Positions 29,818 to 40,668 of a stretch of 64,000 nucleotides of DNA are shown here, piece after piece. Each line of letters starts with the position of its first letter. Positions within the stretch are counted from its first letter, which is position 1. A program made the position numbers and the translations under genes. Location: positions 62,001 to 126,000 of the forward strand of contig JAOPGA020001603.1 in the NCBI GenBank assembly GCA_026419775.2, written 5' to 3'. This stretch comes from Acrasis kona (Eukaryota > Heterolobosea > Eutetramitea > Acrasida > Acrasidae). The notes beneath the pieces are model-generated. The model was not told where the DNA came from, did not search any database, and saw only the letters and a list, made by a program, of their open reading frames with translations.

Positions 29818-30960
29818 ATGACTGGTAAAAAAAAAAGCACAACCGCAGCCCAGCTCACGAGAGAAGTTTTAGATGATCTCAAACACTATGCCCTTTCCAC
29901 AAGTTCCGAGGGAGAGATTCTAAATGATCTCACCATAATTGAGTTAAAGCTGGTCATGCAGTTTATCATGCAGGTGCCTGGAAATTCTAAAACTCCTTTA
30001 TCAAATCTAAAGAAGCCCCAGCTTGTCCAATTAGTAAAAGATCACAAGACGTCATTTGACCTTGCAGTACAACTTTACGAAAAACATAGCGGGGCTGAAT
30101 CAGTAAAAGCCGCCAGAAGAGAAGAAGGACCCACGCAAGAACAGGCTGTTTAACAACTTATTAATAGTAACAACGCCGCTAATAACAACCATGAGCCTCC
30201 ACAAAAAAAACAGCGAACCAACGATCAACTAACAACTACAACGACAATATTGGACCAAATTGCCACCAGCCCCCTAAACACCAACTTGTTGTTTGATGAT
30301 TTTGATGGTGTAGGTATTGACAATACCGATATCTTTTCAACAATCATATCTACCGATCCAAATGACTGCAGCAACAACCTCGGAGACTCAATAGTGTCAG
30401 AAACGCCGCAGGTCACATCCATGAATACACCTTTTGCTCTGAGGCAAATTACAATTCTTATGAAGGAGAAAGAGGTGTTATATAATGAGATCAAACTTTT
30501 GAGGACTCAAATAGAAGATGGTGTACTCATCGTTAAGAATAGATATAATACTCTAATATTATACGAGGAGCATTTTCAGTCGTTAGTGAAAGGGGTAGCC
30601 AGCATATCAAAAAAATTAGAGGAAGCAAATGTAATTGTTGTAGACCCCACCATTCAAGATGTTGTTTTAATGAACAAAGACGGTAAAGAATTAGGCACAG
30701 TACACTTATCATTAGCTGCTATGTCTGATATTGCCAAAACTGTATGTCGCTGTGGTTTGATACGTAAACTTGCAGTTGCCTGTGGTCTCAATGTTTTAGA
30801 TAGAGACATGAATACTTATGACCGTAACAAAGTAGCAATGGTTAATGCGTTAGCTGATTACATCAACTTGAAGTATCCAAAACAACAATTGGAAACATTC
30901 TTCAAGAGCAGCGGTAATTTCATCAATCAAAATTGGGGCAAGCTAAAAGAAGCAAGATAA
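29818..30960 (+). CDS. Companion gene of the Tnp2 element, SAP-like plus BEN-like, interrupted by TAA
   Basis: Divergent to the transposase, with 356 bp between starts. From ATG 29818 the frame encodes a basic N-terminus with a SAP-like helix pair (ILNDLTIIELKLVMQF, then LSNLKKPQLVQLVKDH) and reaches TAA at 30151. The same frame then stays open for 269 more codons to 30960, with an NNNNH/QQ-rich spacer, a coiled coil (KEVLYNEIKLLRTQI) and a C-terminal globular part (IRKLAVACGLNVLD, then KVAMVNALADYINLKYP and INQNWGKL) that resembles a BEN domain. It could be the DNA-binding accessory protein of the transposon, like TnpA of En/Spm. Both domain names are tentative. The TAA is a single interruption: readthrough, mutation or error. 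Confidence 0.5.
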
Positions 30961-31003
30961 AGCAGGAAACAAAAAATAAATAAAGTAACGTTATATTAAC
31001 AGA

Positions 31004-31228
31004 TTAATATTTTTTTCTTTTTGTTGGTCTACATTGAAAATATTCCGTGTTTTGAGCATTATTATGGCAAGTTACAATGACGTCTGCGAAGGATGATTTA
31101 ACACTTTGAAAAATAACAAACTTTTCCTCATGGATGTGCATACGCTTCAATTGCACTAAAAACAATGGCTCTGCTTTGTTGTTAAACAATACAATTGGTT
31201 GTAATTTGCACTCAGATATCACTGTCAA
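31004..31228 (-). CDS. Small conserved-looking frame at the edge of the Tnp2 element
   Basis: A 74-codon frame with no ATG (opens with TTG): ECKLQPIVLFNNKAEPLFLV, then IQSVKSSFADVIVTCHNN. Its composition looks coding, and it could be a 3' exon of a transposon gene. Its end converges with the companion gene at 30960. The family is not recognised. Confidence 0.25.
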   Translation of the reverse strand: MTVISECKLQPIVLFNNKAEPLFLVQLKRMHIHEEKFVIFQSVKSSFADVIVTCHNNAQNTEYFQCRPTKRKKY

Positions 31229-31371
31229 CCGGAAAAATAATTTGTTAAATCAGCTTAAATTATAGATCATTTTCAAAGCAATGAGCAAAAAGGATAGCAG
31301 GGTCAATATTTTTGGCAAGTTTTTTATTAGCCTTGAGGGAGAAGGCACTAAGAGTTTACACAATGGATTAG

Positions 31372-31611
31372 GTGGACAGAAAAGTCATACATGAGTTTGG
31401 AAAGTTCTGTATCAACACATCAACTAATTTTGCAGCTCTAATTATATTGTTCTTCAATACAAACTGGAAAGGAATTGCTGATTATGTCAGTGTTATAAAA
31501 ACATTTACAAGAGAGCTAAAGGAGGTTGATAACTTGGTTGGCCCATTGCAAAAAGAACTAAACAAAGCATTACAGAGACAGGCAGACTTCAAAACTAACA
31601 GAGTCAGCTAG
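31372..31611 (+). CDS. Small hypothetical protein, transposon flank
   Basis: A 79-codon frame with ATG. It has one hydrophobic stretch (FAALIILFFNTNWKGIA) followed by an amphipathic Lys/Glu-rich helix (LVGPLQKELNKALQRQADF). No family is recognised. Together with the coiled-coil frame at 32176 it may be part of a gene disrupted by the Tc1-like insertion. Confidence 0.25.
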   Translation: MDRKVIHEFGKFCINTSTNFAALIILFFNTNWKGIADYVSVIKTFTRELKEVDNLVGPLQKELNKALQRQADFKTNRVS

Positions 31612-32379
31612 GAACTGCTATATATAATAAAAGGCACTAGTTGATGAATTTGACAAAAAAAAACAGAGCACACATTCAAAGATTGCTTGAATAGTGTTGT
31701 CTATACCATCAAAAATAAAATAAAAAGGATGATTGGAAATGCTTGTGGACGCTAATGTGTTAATACAGTCTTGAGAATTATTTTATTAAAAACCAATTGG
31801 GTGTGGCGGGCGGGAACCTTGTCCAAAAGCGATTGTGAAGTTGGAATTTGAGAATGTGACATAGTGATGTGTAAACGATTAATTTCGAACAATCTTTCAC
31901 AAACGCGTACTCAACTCATTTTAACCGGTCAATCTCCCTCCAAATCTGTTACAATGGGTTAATAAATAAAATAAAATACATTCTTTATCGTAGAGGGTAA
32001 ATAATATTAGTCCTATGGAAATATAATAGCGCGCGGTAACAGTTGCTATTGTTCAACAAGAGGTTACAGAAGCAAAAGACACCAATTTGCAATAATCTAT
32101 GCACCAAGGAGTTTCATGATTATAAGGGCAAAGGTCAAAAAGTTTATAGAATAGATGTTGTAATTTAATTGTAATATGTGTATTTTTAGAATTACCAAAT
32201 TGGCCAGTCTAGAAAGAAAGAGGGAAAAGATAGTAAGGGAGGCACAGACCATAGCTAAAAGATTGAATTACGCCATTGATTATTTAAAGGACACTTCAGA
32301 TAAGAAAGTAGCTAAATTAAAATACTACCAGCTTTTAACAAGCAACATGGTCAACAACAACAACAAGAGAGCTTGTTTA
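31612..32379. other. Non-coding DNA with a coiled-coil frame at the right
   Basis: 31612-32175 shows nothing recognisable. A plus-strand frame from 32176 encodes LASLERKREKIVREAQTIAK and similar helix up to the Tc1-like insertion at 32380, where it is cut. It could be an exon end of an interrupted gene. Confidence 0.3.
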
Positions 32380-33935
32380 TACCAACTTCTGTCTAACTTG
32401 GCCACCCCCCACTCTAGGTCAACTACTCGCCTTTTTGCTCCAAATTTGATACCATTAAATAGAGCATGAAGAATTATGTAATATAGCATATTATTTTTAT
32501 TTATATGCATTGCTCATTTTTGTACAATTAAGTTATTTTAAGAAAATTACAAAAATATTTGAGCCAATTTTGAATAGATAAAAATAGAACAAAATTCAAG
32601 AAAAACTGAATATGCCACACAGTAGCAAACCACATAGTAATGATATACGTCAAGTTGTGGTGAATATGAAAGAGAGGGGAATGACTAGTAGACAAATTGC
32701 TGACTTAACTCAAGTTTCACCTCGTACTCAGAGGAGATACATAGAACAAAAAAAAAAACAACAATTTAAATATCTCCACACCAAATAGAAAAGGACCTAA
32801 TAATCCAAATGCCAAAATAACTGACCAGTTTTTGATAGAATTCCGTCACTTGATTGTTGAAAAAGCTGATTTGTTAGATTCTGAACTATCACGTGAAATG
32901 GAGAACAAGGTTGGAATTCGACTATCAGACAATCGAATATGCTCATTACGCAAAGAAATAGGCATCACTCGTAAACTGAAGTCAATTTACTATCCAGAAC
33001 GCTTCTTGCCTGCAAATATTCAATTAGCGAAAGAATTTTGCATCAATCATCGACGTATCAACTCAAAAATTGATCTAGAGGCTTGTGCTAGTACAGATAA
33101 GTGTGGCTTTCAAAGTGATATTCAACGAAGACATGCTAAAAGTCAAATAAAAGTGACTCGTAATTTTGATAACCACATTAGGCGTGTCAGTGGAGGAAGT
33201 TACACTCGCAGTACCTCAAAAGTTTATGGAAAGAAGCAGAAACATGCCGCATTCAAACTAAACTTGATTGCAACCATATGCTTAGATCCTAACAATCCTG
33301 TTCCTGGTTTTACATCCTCTGATGAGTATGTTAATGGAATCATCTATTCCAAATATATCAGTAATATGAAGTATCCTGAGGGTATAACACATGATTTGGT
33401 TGATAAAGCTTCCTTTCATATTGCAAATCGAGCTAATACTAGGCGTGGTGGTGTAGGTGTTTTGGAGTGTTATGAAAACCAGGAGGTAACACCAGATTTT
33501 GTTCCACGTGGATACCCAGAATACAACCCAGTAGAACAACTATTTGGTTGGCTTAAAGCTTATATGAAAAAAAAAGTGAATGAGTATCATGATGGATCAG
33601 GGTGGTCAAGAGAGCAAATGAGAGAAGTGCTCTTAGAGGCAAAATCAAAAGTAACATATGAACTTGTCAAAGGGTGGTATAGGAACTCATTTGAACATAT
33701 GCACCCGGGCAAAATGATACCTTTATATTTGAGAGCACAGTAGCCAAATAGCTCATTTTTTTTCAATATTTTAGTAAAACAACTTGAATTATACAAAATG
33801 CACATAACATTATAATACATTCTGACCATTTTTCAACTCAGTTTTTTGCACTCTATCTAATGGTACCAAATTTGGAGACAAGAGATGTGTAGTTGACCCA
33901 GGGTAGGGGGTGGCCAAGTTAGACGGAAGTTGGTA
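32380..33935 (+). mobile_element. Tc1/mariner-like DNA transposon with TIRs and TA target duplication
   Basis: The ends are TACCAACTT(C) and its complement. Inverted repeats of about 90 bp (32380-32470 and 33840-33935) match with scattered differences, including CTAACTTGGCCACCCCC and CCAAATTTGRTACCATTA. TA flanks both sides (32378-32379, 33936-33937), the standard Tc1/mariner target duplication. At 1556 bp it is the normal size. One transposase gene lies inside. Confidence 0.85.
32612..33743 (+). pseudogene. Tc1/mariner-like transposase with a poly-A frame break
   Basis: From ATG 32612 the first frame has a helix-turn-helix (VNMKERGMTSRQIADLTQVS). The A11 run at 32748-32758 shifts it. The following frame gives a second HTH-like part and the DDE domain: first Asp in ACASTDKCGFQSD, second in HDLVDKASFHIA, Glu in YPEYNPVEQLFGW. 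There are 43 residues between the second Asp and the Glu, longer than classical DD34D/E mariners. One missing or extra A explains the break, so polymerase slippage or a consensus error is possible. It is a cut-and-paste element unrelated to its neighbours. Confidence 0.8.
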
Positions 33936-36137
33936 TACACTCAGGGCATTTGGACCAGATTTAAAAACATCTATGTTTGAACATTCTGCCTCTAAAAGGG
34001 ATGACAGCTTTATAATTTTGTTGGGTTGTTCCAAATGTTTTGTTTGTACATTACGGATCTTTTGTTGGATAACTTTCTCACAGTGTATATGCCTCTTGTT
34101 AAATACGTCCCCTTTTGTAGAGCATTCTGATGTATATCTGCACCATTGCAGCTCAGATGCAAAGATTCTCACACACCCGCTCACTTTGTTTGTTCTCATT
34201 TGCCGACGTGTGATAAAGTCAACTTCGGAATATTCCTATTCTAAAATTGTTTAATCATTTACTGTAAAATTTGTTATTGTCCGGAGCAGCCAAATTAGCC
34301 AAAATAAAATAAAAATTACAAAATTCTTTATTTATCACTTCATTTTGAATGTCTTGTGGTGGGATGGAAGGGAGATGACTTGATACACGCTTCATTGTGC
34401 ACCTAGGGTAAAAACAAAGTATATTATCTCAACTAACTCCATGTGCGTAGAAGATTAATGTCATGGCCTCGAGAGTATCTTCTGCACAGTGTGTTTTGAC
34501 ATTGTTCATAAGTAAGTAATCTCCCCTTTATAAGTATCCTGACTCAATAGCATTAATGAAGTATGTAAAGAAACAATCATGACACATTGTGACCAAATTT
34601 AGACAGCATATTCATTACATCTTGAAATGTTGGATAGCGGATACTGTGTGACATGAATAAAGGATAGTGCGCACTGCTCTTCTTTGTCTTTTGTTTGTAC
34701 TCAATGTGATGGTCGCTAAATTTGACTTTATCCATCCAGTATCTAATAACAGCGTGAACATGTTAGGAAAACTTTTATTGCTTTTGTTACACCATGATAA
34801 GATACCATGATAATATAAAAGGCAAGTTTTATTGTAAAATTACTGCGTAGTACATCTCGGCTCTGATCTTGCAAGGGTGTCGTGTCGCTTACTTCAACAC
34901 AGTTAATCAGCATATTCGAACAAGAACAATCAACAATTCAGTAATGGATGACATGATATAAATTCCTTCGTTTACCTTATATACATGCACTCCTAAAACT
35001 ACCCTTTTTTGAATTTATCTATTGCTTCACTACTCTATAACTCGTATTTTGGATCATGCAGCGACCTCTGTTTGATGCCTTATTTCGTTGTAAAAGTGCT
35101 CCAACGCCCTGAGAGCACAAAGAAGTTAAGACGTCGGTTATCCCTTCGTGTATAAGATTACATTAAAAATGCATTTATTGTTTAAAATGTACGTTGCATG
35201 GGTCTCTTTATGCATGTATTCTATCGGACAACTTTGCACAGTTCCTCATTTTCTAACATCCGTTCTGAAATGTGCTTGTTTCGAATAACATCACTGGTAT
35301 ATCTTCTTCTCCTTCTTTTCTATCTCGTCTAACATTAGTAAACCTGGATAATTCATGAAAAACTAATTAGCAGAGCATGTGTTCACTGTCAACAGAGTGT
35401 TGTATGCGAGGTACAATCGTTTTATTCACCCACTAAAGCAGTAAAATGATTGTAAGATGCCCAAATCACATATTCAAAACCAATGCCAACTGAATACAAA
35501 CGGGAAAAGGTATTGTCGGTCACTAACAAATTTGGATTGTTGCGATTCTCTACCTTAAGCATTTCATTTGCTCCTAGGACAATTTTGTCGACCGTTTTCT
35601 CTCAAAAGAGTTCATCAAAAAGTTTTCGACTTCGTTCAGTTAAAAAGGCCTTTGTACTCTAAGCTTTGATCGTGCACGTATGATGATTAAACATCAACTA
35701 ATGTTTAACGTCGCCACTCTCCCATGCAAGATTAAGATGATGCCCCTCCATCTTCAGCTTTTGTGCGCAGCCTTGAATGGCACTGGTACACTTCTGCACC
35801 GTCTCTACTTGTTTGGTGCTTTGATTGAAGTAGAAAACCGTTCGCTTGCAATCGTCGTGCGGTGGTATGTGTTACACTCGTGTTCGGCGATCTTTTTGCT
35901 GTGATCTTGATATCAACTTCCTCCTTATTATATACGGTTCGTCCTTATTAACTGAAGGTAAGTTACCAACTACAACGTTACTATAGCGAATATATGAGGA
36001 ACTACCGAACCAATATCAGTGTCAATGATTACCCTCCTCGTATTATCTCCGCTCATTGTGACACAAATGAGTGACTTGTCTGATATGTGCTAGATTGTGC
36101 ACAATCATTCTCTGCATGTATTCCTAATAAACACTCA
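33936..36137. other. Sparse region right of the transposons
   Basis: Between 33938 and 34199 the minus strand has an 87-residue open stretch (ELQWCRYTSECSTKGDVFNK) of unknown origin that is cut by the Tc1-like insertion. From 34255 to 35690 I see no gene, RNA gene or repeat. A TATATAATA box lies near 35925 on the minus strand, ahead of the coding trace at 35698. Confidence 0.4.
35698..35871 (-). other. Short coding trace, possible terminal exon
   Basis: 58 open codons ending in TAG with convincing codon use: KRTVFYFNQSTKQVETVQKC, then AQKLKMEGHHLNLAWESGD. There is no ATG, and the upstream frame starts after a TAA. It could be the last exon of a gene whose first exon I cannot place, or a remnant. 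Family not recognised. Confidence 0.3.
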
Positions 36138-36260
36138 TGTTATTTCGGAGAAATTTTGAGGATTGTTTCTTTTAAAATTTAGAACAAAATGCTTATAAAC
36201 ATGACGATAGTCGTGTGAATGACATTTTGAGAGATTTCCACGACTGTAGGTGAATTCTCT
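36138..36260 (+). repeat. Second copy of the YKxDDxRVNDILR segment
   Basis: About 120 bp similar (roughly three quarters identical by eye) to 2804-2935. It encodes NAYKHDDSRVNDILRDFHDC followed by AGG TGA, which is both a stop and a possible splice donor. Similarity extends upstream of the motif, so this is duplicated DNA and not merely a shared motif. Confidence 0.6.
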
Positions 36261-36418
36261 ACTTAAAACTCTCATTCTGTTCAAATAATTCACGTTTACT
36301 CACTACAGTTTACAGAAGGTTCATTAGCCATAGAACTAGTTTGCACGTCAGGAGGGGTTGTGATTATTGAATCTTGCTTTATTAAATACATATTTTACAT
36401 TTACAAATATTTACGGCT

Positions 36419-36850
36419 CTAAAAACTCTCGATATGTTTCGGTAGAGTAATAATCAGCCGTCCATTGTCCGACACACCCGCATCTATTCTCTGTACCTCC
36501 ACATTGGAGGGCAGGATAAATTTTTTTACAAACCTTTCTAACGTGTTTGCTTGTGTATAAAAAATTCCTTCTCTCTTCCTCCTTGCTACATCTTCTTCGT
36601 GGTCCTCATCTTCTCGTATGATTTGACCGCTAATAATGAGATACTTTCCATCTACCTCTACGTCCACATTCTCTGGTTTCAATCCAGGAATATGTGCCAT
36701 AATTCTCACAGAGGCGGGCCTATTTTCGATTGTTGTATTCTCAGTTGTGAGCTCTAGCTGTTGTTTTGAGATCTCGTCGAATACAGACGCTTTTGATGTA
36801 CGTCTGCGCGATAGCGAGGGTGGAAAGTAAGTGGTGTCTGTGTATAACAT
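36419..36850 (-). CDS. Small heat-shock protein (HSP20/alpha-crystallin)
   Basis: An intact 143-residue frame. The alpha-crystallin domain spans about 47-140: VRIMAHIPGLKPENVDVEVD, then KYLIISGQ, an acidic loop, ERFVKKFILPSNVE and the final GRLIITLPK strand. The N-terminal arm is short and the C-terminal IxI/V oligomerisation motif is absent or degenerate. The family holds unfolding proteins in an ATP-independent way, usually in the cytosol and induced by stress. No heat-shock element was convincingly identified. Confidence 0.9.
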   Translation of the reverse strand: MLYTDTTYFPPSLSRRRTSKASVFDEISKQQLELTTENTTIENRPASVRIMAHIPGLKPENVDVEVDGKYLIISGQIIREDEDHEEDVARRKREGIFYTQANTLERFVKKFILPSNVEVQRIDAGVSDNGRLIITLPKHIESF

Positions 36851-37348
36851 GCTGTTTAGTTTTCGAAATCAAGATAAAAGAGGCCCGCAGATGGATAATT
36901 ATTCATTCCGGAGTAGGTTAATCGGAGATTGAAATCCCGCAAATCAAATAGAACCTTCACCTGGTGTGATAATCAAAATGACTGACCAGTGTTACATCAA
37001 AGAAATGAATGAACATGGTTGTCAATTGATGTCAATCAAACGAAGCGGAAAGGAGAGCAAGACATAAGCCACATTTTTATGACAACATTTATACTCTTCC
37101 AATACATTTTGTTTCAAAAATTTTCTTTATTAGAAAGATACAAGAAGAGAGAGTTTTGGCAAGCCTTGGCTTTTGAAGTTAAAGGCTGGCAGGATCTTTG
37201 TCGGAGGGTGGCATTTTCAAGAATGGAAGTTCTCTTGTTATCTACTAATAATATAAAAATGTCCATAAAAGTGATGTTTTTGAAACGTTTTTAAAGTCCA
37301 CAAAGTGTTTGATGATTCCATCCGTTCGAAATGTTTAGAAAGCTGAGT
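36851..37348. other. Intergenic region
   Basis: About 500 bp. A 91-codon plus frame (37019-37294) shows no protein-like features and I do not call it. Nothing else was seen. Confidence 0.5.
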
Positions 37349-37981
37349 TTACATAATATCACTTGGATTCAATTTATTCTCTTTGTGCATTATTACCATC
37401 CTTGAGACTGTGATGCTAAAGAATATAACAAACGTTATGATGACCAATATAATAGTCGGTACGACATAAACAGTCGAGTTCACGGCGGCAGCCCCAATGA
37501 TGACGCAACATCCTGCAATTTCTGCAACAGCGAAAACCAAAAGAAGGAATGCGAAGAGACCGTGTAAAAGCACTGTTATCGCCCTCCTACCCATGAATTG
37601 TAACAAGAGCCCGCTTAGTCCTAATATAACAGACAGGGCCGAGAATGTGACCATTATTGCATAACTATAAATTGTTGGTTTGCATTAATTAAAAAACACA
37701 TACGTGGCGAGTGAGAGTGAATAACTGTCCTCGTCACTAAAAATGTTAGGGTTTTGTAGCATAGTATTTAATTGCACGCCGTGGTATGCTAAACAGACGG
37801 TTTGCCCCGCCACAAGGAACAGACACATTGTGGCGAAAACTACCCTCCACCTCAAACTAGTTGTTCTGTGAACGCTTTCCACAACCGGTGTGCCACTTTC
37901 CAACACGGCTGGAGATTGGACACCTACTAAAGTATCGTCACCCTGTAGTTCTAATTCTGTTGTGGGTGAGGAAAGCTCCAT
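37349..37981 (-). CDS. Four-transmembrane protein, two exons
   Basis: Exons 37704-37981 and 37349-37664 are joined across a 39-bp intron (GTATGT...TATAG), giving LATYAIMVTFSAL at the junction and 197 residues in all. An acidic, Pro/Val-rich N-terminus of about 45 residues precedes TM1 (VVFATMCLFLVAGQTVCLAY), TM2 (YAIMVTFSALSVILGLSGLL), TM3 (LFAFLLLVFAVAEIAGCCVI) and TM4 (VVPTIILVIITFVIFFSITV). The TM1-TM2 loop is the longest. Topology is tetraspanin/claudin-like without their signature motifs. It is comparable in plan to the protein at 20540. Confidence 0.75.
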
Positions 37982-38447
37982 GTTGTGTGATATAGTTGAC
38001 TTTTCTTACAATATCATTTTGTTCTTGTTACATCATATGAACCATCTAAGTCTATTGGCATCGCATCATGGTAATCTTATCGTGCAAGACTTTAGAAAAC
38101 TTAACGGACCCACTTTATGCGCGATCCTCCTCCTCTTATGTCCGTTGGTAGTTTTTTATAAAATAAAACTTCTATAATAGTTGATTGCAAATGTATTTAA
38201 AGATTGAGATGTTGGAAGATTCTGACAAGACCAAATCAAATAACGTCATAAATAGTTCTAGATTTTCAGAATTACCTAAGATCGATACAATATCTTCCAA
38301 ATTTGATATGTACCACATATTAGGTCACAATAAATTATTATTAGATATTAAATATAGAATTCTGAAAATATACTTACGCAGGGTAGTCTCTGTTATATTT
38401 TCGCTGTTCTGTGTGATTTTCAAACAAATAATATCAACTCAACAAGC
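37982..38447. other. Intergenic region
   Basis: Divergent promoter region between the 4TM gene and the disordered-protein gene. AT-rich, with no feature identified. Confidence 0.4.
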
Positions 38448-39026
38448 ATGTCAGCACCAACACACAACAACGACTTCAAGATTGTCCTTCCAGGCAATCC
38501 AATTAGAATCAACACAACAGTACTAAAGCGCAGCAATAGTTTCAGAGGTCAAATACAATCATCCTCTGTCGAGAACAGCGAGGGAAGTATGGATATGTTA
38601 AGTGTCACATACAGACACTTGAGAAGAGAATCATCGTTGAGCGAAGTGGTCGACATTTTGGATGCAGTAGAAATCGCGAACCACTCACGTGTCAATAAAT
38701 CCTTACCCGAGGAGCAACACCAAGATGACGAATACGATACTTACTTCTCGGAGTCCGAGTTCATGTCACCAAACACAACAAACACACCCGCAGTGAACTT
38801 GGAGCACTTTAGAGACTACAGCCCAGTAACAAGTGGCGAACCTGGTCTCACTCCTCCCTCTTTTACTTTTTCTTCAAAAGTCGAAAATGATCTAGGAAAT
38901 GTTGTCGTCTCAAAGCCCCCACTAAAAAGATCAAGGTCAGAGTCCCTCAAGAGTGCCATCCAAAAGATCAAGAAGGCAATCGTCGGAAAGCGTGGAAAGT
39001 CGGTAGCCTCAGAAATGGCAGTATAA
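38448..39026 (+). CDS. Disordered Ser-rich hypothetical protein
   Basis: An intact 192-residue frame, hydrophilic throughout, with acidic segments (DDEYDTYFSESEF) and a basic C-terminus (KRSRSESLKSAIQKIKKAIV, then GKRGK) that could be a nuclear localisation or membrane-binding helix. Several Ser-Pro and Arg-x-x-Ser sites suggest phosphorylation. No known domain; family not recognised. Confidence 0.6.
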   Translation: MSAPTHNNDFKIVLPGNPIRINTTVLKRSNSFRGQIQSSSVENSEGSMDMLSVTYRHLRRESSLSEVVDILDAVEIANHSRVNKSLPEEQHQDDEYDTYFSESEFMSPNTTNTPAVNLEHFRDYSPVTSGEPGLTPPSFTFSSKVENDLGNVVVSKPPLKRSRSESLKSAIQKIKKAIVGKRGKSVASEMAV

Positions 39027-39196
39027 AAAAACGTACGCTGTTTAATCTAGGACACAAACTGAGTTATCGGCAATAAGCACCGCTGGACCTTTATTTTACT
39101 GAAAGAAATAAAATAATTTTGACATTCGACTGTTTGTATGTTGAAAAGATTTTTGACTTGAAGTGAGAGATGATAAAAGAATAAAAGTAAAGTTAT

Positions 39197-39811
39197 TTAA
39201 TTATTTTTGTTTCTATTTTGACCTTGAATAGGAGAGTTTGGGACGAACTTTGAGGTATAATCTTCGACAGCCACCATTCGTTGTTCATTTCTTCCATCGA
39301 AACTAAAGTCAAGATACTTTTGTAATACAATAGGAGATGCGAATATGGAACCGGCTGCTGTTAATTTACACATGTTAATGTTTTGACAGATGCTGATCGC
39401 TTTCATGAGTGTTTGTTTTTGCTCTCTTGTCTTTAACATGCTTTGTTGAGGGCAAGTAAACAGACCAACATTACTTTCAATCATGGCAGGGTATGTATTG
39501 TATCTAAAACTATCAGAACAATTGAACAATGTTGTTTGTATATCCACAAATAATGATTCACAATCAAGTTGACATTTTATAAACTTTCTGTTGGTGAATG
39601 TGAAAATGGGCATCTCATCAAATGAAATTCGATCACCGTTGTGGGGAAAGCTTATAATATCTGCTTCTATATATTTTTTTGGAGTGCTGAATCTCTCTCT
39701 GCTTGCTAGTACTTTCACGTTCGCCGTTATGGCCAATGTCGAGCTATCACCACCAGTCACAAGAACGACTGCATACGAGAAAAGTACAAGAGCTATTATT
39801 GTATATTTCAT
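39197..39811 (-). CDS. Small secreted Cys-containing protein
   Basis: The start is the ATG at 39811, because it begins a clear signal peptide (MKYTIIALVLFSYAVVLVTG). The mature part is about 180 residues with eight Cys, spaced as pairs (CQLDCESLF, NCSDSF, FTCPQQ, SICQNINMCKL). It has N-glycosylation sites and a basic Asn-rich tail (NRNKNN). No membrane anchor. Family not recognised; a disulfide-bonded exported protein. Confidence 0.6.
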   Translation of the reverse strand: MKYTIIALVLFSYAVVLVTGGDSSTLAITANVKVLASRERFSTPKKYIEADIISFPHNGDRISFDEMPIFTFTNRKFIKCQLDCESLFVDIQTTLFNCSDSFRYNTYPAMIESNVGLFTCPQQSMLKTREQKQTLMKAISICQNINMCKLTAAGSIFASPIVLQKYLDFSFDGRNEQRMVAVEDYTSKFVPNSPIQGQNRNKNN

Positions 39812-39841
39812 GTTGTCTTTCCAATCGATGACTATTTTCAA

Positions 39842-40668
39842 ATAATCATAACAGTTCGATGCTCTTTAATGATTACGAATCACTGCATTTTTGTGGTGGT
39901 TTTGTCTTGTTCTATTTTTAAATTTACAATCACCCTAAACCAACAACCTAAAAACACATCACGTGTGCTTTGGTACTTGTTTGAATTTTATTCTCCCAAG
40001 AGCTTCGCATCCAAAATCAGAAGTAATCAATTCCATTATCCCACCCTATTCTATGCCCGCCCTTACACGAACTCTACCACTGCTTTGCAAATATCTTTAG
40101 AAGTCATGAGATCTAACAACTTTCCTGTCATCTTAATCAAATTGAGGGCCAAGATTTCATAATTCAAATTTGATCGATACTCAGTCATAGTTCCTTGCAA
40201 TCCGGTATGAACTCCTTATACAATTGCTTCAAGTTAGGAGAATATGGAATTCTTTTCTTGTTATTCCTTCTAGAGATTGTACTCATCATCGCAATCAAAA
40301 GATCAAGGACAAACCAGATGTTTAATTAAAAATTCTTACTCTTCTAAAAATAACAAGACATTGTATTCATTAAACACAACATTTTGTTTGTTCATTGCAT
40401 TGTCAGATGATTTTTTGCATATGATGAATAGAAAACACTTAAATATTCGTAAACCAGAAGGATTCGATAATCAGTTACGCCACCTGATTACTTTTATAGG
40501 ATCACATTATCGGATATGGGATACGTTAATTAAAAGAAAAGTATCCATTTCCATTTAAAAGTTTGATTACCATAACTGCCTTGTCATCTGTCATCGATCG
40601 GAGAATCTCAATAAATAGTTGTTCAGTTAATTTCTTTTCAATCACAAAAAACAAAATCGTTACGGTCT
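39842..40668. other. Gene-poor region upstream of the protease
   Basis: Two plus-strand frames (39869-40162, with a hydrophobic start; 40277-40558) lack convincing coding character. On the minus strand near 40090-40160 a short stretch reads EILALNLIKMTGKLLDLMTS without an ATG. I annotate no gene. Confidence 0.35.
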
